Shown: piece after piece, positions 1-4,687 of the stretch
Numbering within the stretch: the stretch's first letter is position 1
How the letters are laid out: every line of letters begins with the position of its first letter
DNA from: Pseudomonadota bacterium
Lineage (GTDB): Bacteria > Pseudomonadota > Gammaproteobacteria > JAKAQQ01
Assembly: GCA_021819635.1 (NCBI GenBank)
Contig: JAKAQQ010000059.1
Span: 1 to 6,081 of the forward strand
Direction: 5' to 3'
Length of the DNA stretch: 6,081 bases
Notes under the pieces: model-generated
The model's database searches: none
What the model saw: only the letters and a program-made list of their open reading frames with translations
Told to the model about the DNA's origin: nothing
Translations under genes and position numbers: made by a program

Positions 1-1439
1 AGTCGTCGGCGGAGGAGCTTGAGGAATTCGGTTCCGCGAAACTCCCAGGCGGCGAGTTCCTCCTCTTCCGGAAGTTCCGCGGCGAGTTCCGGGTGATGGA
101 CGAGGAGGTGAAGGAGGCGGCGCATGGCGTCGGGGGCGGGAGGGCGTCCGCCGCGCGTGGGCCGGCGGCCGGCGGGCGGCGGAGGCGGAGAGCGGAGACC
201 AAGTCTCTTGCGCAGTTCCTGATCCAAAAGGTCCCGAAAGACCGGGTCCCGGACGCTCGCGAGAAGCCGCCGGGCCTCGGCGGCGTAGCGGGCGTGGGCC
301 TCGATCGTGACGAGCGGCCCGCAGTGACGTTCGAGATGGACGAAAAGAAAGGCGCTCATGGGAAGCGCGGCCTCGAGCCGCCGGGCAAAGCCGTCCGCCC
401 CCTCCCCCGCAAGCAGCGTGTCGGGGTCTTCCCCTTCGGGCAACTCGAGGTAGGCCGGCCGCCACTCGGGCTTGTAGAGGGGGAGGAGCCGCTCGAGGCT
501 GCGGCCCGCCGCCCGCCGTCCGGCGTCGTCCCCGTCGAAACAGAAGACGACCCGGGGATCGAGCCGAAAGAGGCGTTCGGCCTGGATGTCGGTGAGCGCC
601 GTCCCGAGACAGGCGACGGCCGGGTCGAATCCGGCCTGAGCGAGCGCCAGGACGTCCATGTAGCCTTCGACAACAAGCAGTGCTCCGCCCCTGCGCTGGG
701 CGAGACGTGCCTCGTACTGCCCGTAGAGAAGTTGCCCCTTGTGGAAGAGGGGGCCCTCCGGAGAATTCAGGTACTTGGGCTTCTGGTCGGGTTCGAGGGC
801 GCGCCCCCCGAAGCCCACGGTGCGCCCGCGCGTGTCCCGGATTGGGAAGAGGAGGCGGTGGCGGAAGACGTCGACCGCCTCCCCCCCGCGGTGACGGACG
901 AGCCCCGCTTCCTCGAGGAGGCGCAGGCGCCCGCCCCCTTCCGCCCGGAGCGGGCCCAAGGCACCGCCCGGGGGGGCGTAGCCGAGCGCGTAGCGGGCGG
1001 TGGTTTCGGCGAGGATGCCGCGGCGGCGAAGATAAGCCTGCGCCGTGGGGCTTTCGGCCAGTGCGCGGCGATAGAGCGCCGCGGCCTCCTCGAGGAGATC
1101 GTAGAGGGGCTGGTGCCTTGGGGACGCCGTGCCTCCACCGCCTGGAGGCGGGGGCGCCCCGGTCATCTCGGCCAGACGACGGACGGCTTCCGGGAACTCG
1201 AGCCGCTCGAAGGCCATCAGAAAACCGAGCGCCGAGCCGTGGGCGCCGCAGCCGAAGCAGTGGTAGAACCCCTTCTGCGGGCTCACCGTGAAGGAGGGGG
1301 TGCGCTCCTCGTGGAAAGGGCAGCGGCCAAGGTATTCGTGCCCGCTGCGCCGGAGCTCGACCCGGGCCCCGATCAGGGCGACGAGGTCACTGCGGGCGAG
1401 GAGATCATCAATGTAATCTTGGGGAATCGGGGGAGACAC
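1..1439 (-). CDS. dnaG: DNA primase DnaG (C-terminus cut by window edge)
   Basis: DnaG makes the short RNA primers for lagging-strand synthesis at the replication fork, together with the DnaB helicase. The reading frame is open from a GTG at 1439 to the window edge, giving 479 visible residues. The N-terminus (MSPPIPQDYIDDLLARSDLV) is typical of the family. The zinc-binding domain has C40, H43, C61 and C64 (CPFH ... HCFGCG), the same numbering as in E. coli. The RNA-polymerase-like core carries FPIRDTRGRTVGFGGR near residues 199-213. The TOPRIM part has VVEGYMD with catalytic E258 and CFDGDDAG with D302 and D304. A proline/arginine-rich linker (about 415-436) leads into the start of the helicase-binding domain (LLHLLVHHPELA). 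Roughly the last 100 residues, most of the DnaB-binding domain, lie outside the window. The GTG follows a weak GCAGGA and sits 23 nt after the yqeY stop, so co-transcription is likely. No frameshift was seen, including at the 7-G run near 970-976. Confidence 0.97.
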   Translation of the reverse strand, partial: MSPPIPQDYIDDLLARSDLVALIGARVELRRSGHEYLGRCPFHEERTPSFTVSPQKGFYHCFGCGAHGSALGFLMAFERLEFPEAVRRLAEMTGAPPPPGGGGTASPRHQPLYDLLEEAAALYRRALAESPTAQAYLRRRGILAETTARYALGYAPPGGALGPLRAEGGGRLRLLEEAGLVRHRGGEAVDVFRHRLLFPIRDTRGRTVGFGGRALEPDQKPKYLNSPEGPLFHKGQLLYGQYEARLAQRRGGALLVVEGYMDVLALAQAGFDPAVACLGTALTDIQAERLFRLDPRVVFCFDGDDAGRRAAGRSLERLLPLYKPEWRPAYLELPEGEDPDTLLAGEGADGFARRLEAALPMSAFLFVHLERHCGPLVTIEAHARYAAEARRLLASVRDPVFRDLLDQELRKRLGLRSPPPPPAGRRPTRGGRPPAPDAMRRLLHLLVHHPELAAELPEEEELAAWEFRGTEFLKLLRRR

Positions 1440-1462
1440 GGCGTCCTGCCGTCGGGCTTCGG

Positions 1463-1909
1463 TCAGCCGCCGAGGCGGGCCTTGACGCGGGCGCTCACCT
1501 CGCGCATGTCGGCGCGCCCGAGAAGCTTCCCGCGCAGGACGTTCATGACGTCCCCCATGCGGGGAGCCCCGGCTCCACCGAGGGAGGCGATCGTTTCCTC
1601 GATGAGGCGGTCAATCTCCGTGCCCGTGAGGGGGGTGGGGAGGTAGCGCCGGAGGAGGTCGGTTTCCGCCTCTTCGCGCCGGACGAGTTCCTCGCGGCCG
1701 GCCTGACGGAACTGGGCGATCGATTCCTCGTGCTGCTTGAGAAGCTTGCCGAGGACGGCGAGCACGTCGGTGTCTTCGAGCGTGCGCCGCTCGTCGACCT
1801 CCCGCTGCTTGATGGCGGCGGCGATGTAGCGGAGTGAGGCGACCTCGTCCTTGCGGCCGGCTTTGAGGGCGGCCGTGGTGTCGGCGGTGAGGCGCTCCTT
1901 GAGCGTCAT
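1463..1909 (-). CDS. yqeY: GatB/YqeY domain-containing protein
   Basis: This is a 148-residue standalone YqeY protein, the usual length for the family. It opens with MTLKERLTADTTAALKAGRK, followed by the conserved helix around LRYIAAAIKQREVDER (residues 26-41). The second half contains LLRRYLPTPLT and the family signature RMGDVMNVLRGKLLGRADM near residues 116-134. The fold is related to the tail domain of GatB, the amidotransferase subunit that engages tRNA in indirect Gln/Asn-tRNA synthesis. The role of the free-standing protein is not settled; contact with tRNA or aminoacyl-tRNA is only inferred from the domain. The ATG lies 8 nt after the rpsU stop and 23 nt separate its own stop from dnaG, so it sits inside the rpsU-dnaG operon. 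No good Shine-Dalgarno is visible before the ATG, which suggests translational coupling to rpsU. Confidence 0.95.
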   Translation of the reverse strand: MTLKERLTADTTAALKAGRKDEVASLRYIAAAIKQREVDERRTLEDTDVLAVLGKLLKQHEESIAQFRQAGREELVRREEAETDLLRRYLPTPLTGTEIDRLIEETIASLGGAGAPRMGDVMNVLRGKLLGRADMREVSARVKARLGG

Positions 1910-1917
1910 CGAGCGGG

Positions 1918-2133
1918 TCAGTAGTTGCGGCTCATGCGGGCGCTTTCGCGCGCCAGTTTCTTGGCGTGCCGCTTGATCGCCGCCGCCCGTTCGCGCTTGC
2001 GCTCTTGGGTGGGCTTCTCGTAATACTCGCGACGACGGATCTCGGTGAGCACGCCGGCCTTTTCGCAGGTTCTCTTGAAACGCCGCAGGGCGGCGTCAAA
2101 GCTTTCGTTGTCCTTGACACGAACGATGGGCAT
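1918..2133 (-). CDS. rpsU: 30S ribosomal protein S21
   Basis: S21 is a small basic protein of the 30S platform, near the anti-Shine-Dalgarno end of 16S rRNA, that helps initiation on natural mRNAs. The predicted protein has 71 residues, the normal length. It starts [20 protein letters not shown] and contains the family hallmarks RTCEKAGVL and RRREYYEKP, then a Lys/Arg-rich tail ending in NY. I chose the ATG at 2131-2133 because the family begins there (MPxxxV) and an AGGGAGG sequence lies upstream. The same frame stays open further upstream to about 2535, but that stretch is only a shadow of the acetyltransferase gene. As in the classical rpsU-dnaG-rpoD macromolecular-synthesis operon, it is the promoter-proximal gene, here followed by yqeY. 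It probably has its own promoter (TATAAT at 2179-2184). Confidence 0.97.
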   Translation of the reverse strand: MPIVRVKDNESFDAALRRFKRTCEKAGVLTEIRRREYYEKPTQERKRERAAAIKRHAKKLARESARMSRNY

Positions 2134-2140
2134 GATGCGG

Positions 2141-2151
2141 GGGAGCCTCCC
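2141..2151. repeat. Small palindrome over the rpsU ribosome binding site
   Basis: The plus strand reads GGGAG-C-CTCCC, a perfect 5-bp inverted repeat around one base. As RNA (minus strand) it could form about 4 G-C/A-U pairs with a 3-nt loop and would involve the bases of the rpsU Shine-Dalgarno. The structure is short and may be chance in such GC-rich DNA. A regulatory role is speculative. Confidence 0.3.
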
Positions 2152-2152
2152 T
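2146..2152 (-). promoter_or_regulatory. Shine-Dalgarno sequence of rpsU
   Basis: The minus strand reads AGGGAGG here, a near-consensus ribosome binding site and one of the clearest in the window. It ends 12 nt before the rpsU ATG, a little farther than the usual 5-10 nt. It overlaps a small palindrome (2141-2151), so pairing with the following CTCCC could partly mask it. Confidence 0.7.
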
Positions 2153-2173
2153 AAGGGCACCTTGGACGGGAAC

Positions 2174-2190
2174 GGGGAATTATACTCCCC
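2174..2190. repeat. Inverted repeat flanking the candidate -10 box
   Basis: The minus strand reads GGGGA-GTATAAT-TCCCC: two perfect 5-bp arms around a 7-nt centre that contains the -10 hexamer. This could be an operator for a dimeric repressor or simply chance. It does not match the LexA consensus (CTGT-N8-ACAG) known for the E. coli version of this operon. Confidence 0.3.
2179..2184 (-). promoter_or_regulatory. Candidate -10 box of the rpsU-yqeY-dnaG operon
   Basis: The minus strand reads TATAAT, a perfect sigma-70 -10 hexamer. It overlaps the TAA stop of the acetyltransferase gene and lies about 46 nt before the rpsU ATG. Initiation about 7 nt downstream would give a leader of roughly 38 nt. 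No convincing -35 hexamer is seen 16-18 nt upstream, where the sequence is C-rich, and there is no extended TGn. The exact consensus match in very GC-rich DNA, placed just before a ribosomal protein gene, is the main argument for it. Confidence 0.55.
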
Positions 2191-2722
2191 CGCCAGAGGG
2201 TTCGGGGTGCCCGGAGGGGGGGCGGTCGAGGTCACGGACGTAGATGCACTGCCCGTCGCCCGGCCGGTAGTAATCCTCAAGGGTGGCGGCGAGCCGGTAG
2301 CCCATCGACCGGTAGAAGGCGTGGGTCGGGGCGTACGCGGCCCGCGAGGAAGTCTGCGCGTAAAGGCGGCGACCGCCCAGTCTCGTGCGGATGTCCTCCT
2401 CGGTCGCCCGGAGCAGGCTGTGCCCGAGTCCCTGTCCGCGGAGCCGCGGCGAGACCACGATCCAGTAGAGGTCGAAGCGTCCCTCGGTGGCGGGGATGGC
2501 CCCGTAGCAGCTGTAGGCAACCGCCCCCCCGTCACGTTCGGCGACGAGGAACTCGTACCCCGAGGCGGCCCCGCGCAGCAGGCGTTCGGCCATGAGCTCC
2601 CCCGCCACGGCGACTTCCTCGGGCAAGAAGAACGCCTCGAGATCCGCCGTAAGCCGGAGAAGGGGCCCGCAGTCCGCGCCGGCCAGCGGCCGCAAGCGGG
2701 GAGAGGGAAGCGGGGGCGTCAC
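2180..2722 (-). CDS. GNAT family N-acetyltransferase (last gene of beta-lysine cassette)
   Basis: This 180-residue protein is a GNAT-fold acyl-CoA-dependent acetyltransferase. The acetyl-CoA pyrophosphate-binding motif is clear: beta-strand YWIVVSP (residues 86-92) followed by the loop and helix [10 protein letters not shown] (95-104), fitting R/Q-x-x-G-x-G. The C-terminal half has [13 protein letters not shown] (130-142), the usual GNAT motif B region, then [16 protein letters not shown]. The protein has a low-complexity Gly/Pro tail. I chose the GTG at 2720-2722, which overlaps the TGA of the upstream ligase as GTGA; the GNAT fold begins a few residues later (PRLRPL). Its length and sequence do not look like AblB/YodP beta-lysine N-acetyltransferase, which as I recall is considerably longer. 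The substrate is unknown. By context I infer it acetylates the amino group of a beta-lysine-containing product. The stop codon overlaps the TATAAT of the next transcription unit. Confidence 0.9.
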   Translation of the reverse strand: MTPPLPSPRLRPLAGADCGPLLRLTADLEAFFLPEEVAVAGELMAERLLRGAASGYEFLVAERDGGAVAYSCYGAIPATEGRFDLYWIVVSPRLRGQGLGHSLLRATEEDIRTRLGGRRLYAQTSSRAAYAPTHAFYRSMGYRLAATLEDYYRPGDGQCIYVRDLDRPPSGHPEPSGGGV

Positions 2723-3720
2723 GGTTCGTGCGCCTCGCCGGGGAGGAGGGCTGCGACGAGCCGCGTGTAGTCGAGTCCACCGGCGGAGGCGGCGGCGGCG
2801 AAGCCGGCCTCGGGATGGAGCGAGGGGTTCGGGTTGATGTCGATGATCTCGAGCCGGCCGTCCCGCCCCTGGCGGATGTCGAGGCGGGCGTAGCCTTCGA
2901 GCCCGAAGGCGGCCCACACCCGTTGTCCGAGGCGGGCAAGGGCGGCGCGCAGGGGGGCGTCGTCCGGGCGGTCGAGAAAACGTCGCCGGGTCTGGCGGTA
3001 GGCACGGCTTGCCGGGCGCCACTTGGCCCGGTAGTCGACGATGCGTGGCTCGTCCTCCGGCCAGTCGGCGAAGACCGTCTCGGCGACCGGGAGCACCCGC
3101 GGCGCGCGCGGGCGGCGGGCGGGGTCGGTCAGGAGGGCGACGTGGAACTCGCGTCCTTCAACGTAGCGCTCCAGGAACCAAACGCTTCCCCAGCGGGCGT
3201 GAAGCGTGCGTAGGCGCGCGCGCGCTTCGGCCGGGGTGCGGACCAGCGCGTGCCGTCCGAGCCCGAGGGAGCCGTGGGCCACGGCCGACTTGACGAGGTA
3301 AGGGGCGTCGTCGGTTTGCCACGACCCCGGGTCGGCGATCCACGCCGGGGTGGGGAGTCCACGGCGGCGGAGGTGGATCTTGGCCTCCACCTTCCCGCCG
3401 GCGAGCGCCAGCGCGTGGGCGGGGTTGCCGCTGTGGCGAACCCCGGCGGCGCGGCACAGGAGAGCCCCCAGGGTTTCGTAGGCGGGGTCGCCCCTCCAGC
3501 CTTCGACGAGATTGACGACGGCCGAAGGACGCAGGGCGCGGAGGCGTGCGAGGCAGGCGCGGGGTTCGGCACCGAGGGCGACCGTGACCGACGGGCGCCC
3601 AAGCGCCGTGAGCGCCGTACGGATCGCGGCGACGACCTCAAGCCGCTCGCGTTCGTCGGCGTCCGCCCCCGGCAGCGGGCGGTCGTAGAGGATCGCGATC
3701 GTGGCGGTCTCAGGCGGCAT
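2719..3720 (-). CDS. ATP-grasp carboxylate-amine ligase, D-Ala-D-Ala ligase-like (second copy)
   Basis: ATP-grasp ligases activate a carboxylate as acyl phosphate and join it to an amine. From the ATG at 3718-3720 the protein has 333 residues. It has an N-terminal pre-ATP-grasp domain (IAILYDRPLPG, later VVNLVEGWRGDPAYE at 68-82), K110 in GGKVEAK, and the ATP-binding strand LVKSAVAHGSLGLG with K144. It also has FLERYVEGREFHVALL with E184, YARLDIR with D281, and the metal-binding motif IIDINPNPSLHP with D294 and N296. It lacks the GGxSxExxxS N-terminal signature of true D-Ala-D-Ala ligases, so a cell-wall role is unlikely. The first metal-binding acidic residue is Asp instead of the common Glu. 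It overlaps the upstream ligase by 11 nt and the GNAT gene by 4 nt. A TTG at 3750 could start it 10 residues earlier; I prefer the ATG. Its substrate pair is unknown. Confidence 0.9.
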   Translation of the reverse strand: MPPETATIAILYDRPLPGADADERERLEVVAAIRTALTALGRPSVTVALGAEPRACLARLRALRPSAVVNLVEGWRGDPAYETLGALLCRAAGVRHSGNPAHALALAGGKVEAKIHLRRRGLPTPAWIADPGSWQTDDAPYLVKSAVAHGSLGLGRHALVRTPAEARARLRTLHARWGSVWFLERYVEGREFHVALLTDPARRPRAPRVLPVAETVFADWPEDEPRIVDYRAKWRPASRAYRQTRRRFLDRPDDAPLRAALARLGQRVWAAFGLEGYARLDIRQGRDGRLEIIDINPNPSLHPEAGFAAAASAGGLDYTRLVAALLPGEAHEP

Positions 3721-4687
3721 CGGCGTCGAGGCGCCGACGGGTCTCCTCAAGGACCGTGGCGATGAGCGCGGGGTAGGACAGCCCCCGGGCCCGGGCCAGG
3801 ATGACGATGTCGGAACGGACCGGATGGAGGCCGGGGAGGGGGTTGATCTCGAGGAAGTAGGGGGTGCCTGCGGCGTCGCAGCGCACGTCCACCCGCGAGA
3901 GGTCGCGGCAGCCGAGAATACGGTGGGAGGCCAAGGCCAGCGCCTCGACGGAACGGGCTTCTCTTTCTTCGACGGGACGGTAGTGGACGTGCTCCTCGTA
4001 GCGCTCCTTTTCCTCGTAGCCGTAGGCGGCCAGTGCGGGGGCGTCGCGATTCCGGGGTTCCACGGCGAGGGTACCGATCGCCCGCGCCTCCTTTCCTGTT
4101 CCCAGGATGCCCACGGTGTATTCGTGTCCCCCGAGGTAGCGCTCGACGAGAACCGGCTGGCGGTAGCGGCGGAGGAGTGCCTTCACCGTCCGCTCGAGGG
4201 TGGGGCGATCCGTGACTTGGCCCCGGTCCGAGACGCCGATGCCCGATCCCTCGGCGACCGGTTTGACGAACAGGGGAAAGGACAGGTCGAGGGCGTCGAG
4301 CGCCGAGGGGTCGTCGATGACCGCAAAGTCGGCCGTGGTGATTCCGCCGTCGCGGGCGAGGCGTTTGGCAACCCCCTTGTGGAGAGCAACCGCCAGGGTC
4401 AGGGGGTCAGAAAACGTGTACGGGACGGCGTAGGCGTCGAGGACCGCCGGCACCTGGGCCTCGCGACCGAAGCCGTGGCGGCCCTCGGCGATGTTGAAGA
4501 CGAGATCCCAGCGTTCGCCGCCGACGAGAGCCCTGAGGAGCGCGTCGAGGCCGCCGATCCGCACGACCTCATGCCCCGCGTTCGCGATCGCCCCGGAGAG
4601 CGCGTCGATCGTCTCCGGGGCGTCGTATTCCGCCTCGCTTTCTGTGTCCGTGCCGGTTCGGAGGTCGTAGGTCAGGCCGACGCGCAT
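3710..4687 (-). CDS. ATP-grasp carboxylate-amine ligase, D-Ala-D-Ala ligase-like (first copy)
   Basis: This 325-residue ATP-grasp ligase starts at the ATG at 4685-4687 (MRVGLTYDLR), overlapping the aminomutase gene by 16 nt. The N-terminal domain contains DLVFNIAEGRHGFGREAQVP (61-80), as in Ddl-related ligases. K104 lies in ALHKGVAK. The ATP site is LFVKPVAEGSGIGVS with K142, then LVERYLGGHEYTVGIL with E182. SRVDVR holds D267, and FLEINPLPGLHP holds the metal ligands E280 and N282. All core ATP-grasp residues are present, so it should be active. The Ddl N-terminal signature (GGxSxExxxS) is absent, so automatic naming as D-Ala-D-Ala ligase would probably mislead. It is clearly related to, but diverged from, the next gene. 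By context I infer it joins beta-lysine, or a beta-lysine conjugate, to another amino or carboxylic acid. No clear ribosome binding site is seen, which fits coupling to kamA translation. Confidence 0.92.
   Translation of the reverse strand: MRVGLTYDLRTGTDTESEAEYDAPETIDALSGAIANAGHEVVRIGGLDALLRALVGGERWDLVFNIAEGRHGFGREAQVPAVLDAYAVPYTFSDPLTLAVALHKGVAKRLARDGGITTADFAVIDDPSALDALDLSFPLFVKPVAEGSGIGVSDRGQVTDRPTLERTVKALLRRYRQPVLVERYLGGHEYTVGILGTGKEARAIGTLAVEPRNRDAPALAAYGYEEKERYEEHVHYRPVEEREARSVEALALASHRILGCRDLSRVDVRCDAAGTPYFLEINPLPGLHPVRSDIVILARARGLSYPALIATVLEETRRRLDADAA

Noticed and set aside
970..976. Possible frameshift in dnaG at a 7-G run
   Set aside because: Translation through it keeps the same frame and gives GYAPPGGALGP, as expected for DnaG; the TOPRIM motifs downstream are in that same frame.
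93..1646. Long plus-strand open frame of 517 codons antisense to dnaG and yqeY
   Set aside because: It is the mirror of well-recognised DnaG and YqeY coding sequence in very GC-rich DNA, has a low-complexity Arg/Gly/Pro-rich translation and no recognisable domain.
2185..2210. LexA operator or a -35 hexamer upstream of rpsU
   Set aside because: No CTGT-N8-ACAG and no TTGACA-like hexamer at 16-18 nt from the -10 box.
1918..2535. Longer rpsU frame with a 134-residue N-terminal extension
   Set aside because: S21 is about 71 residues and begins at MPIV; the extension is the acetyltransferase gene read in another frame.
2180..3022. Longer acetyltransferase frame with 100 extra N-terminal residues
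   Set aside because: The extra part is an Arg/Pro-rich out-of-frame reading of the ATP-grasp gene; GTG at 2722 with a GTGA overlap fits the GNAT domain start.
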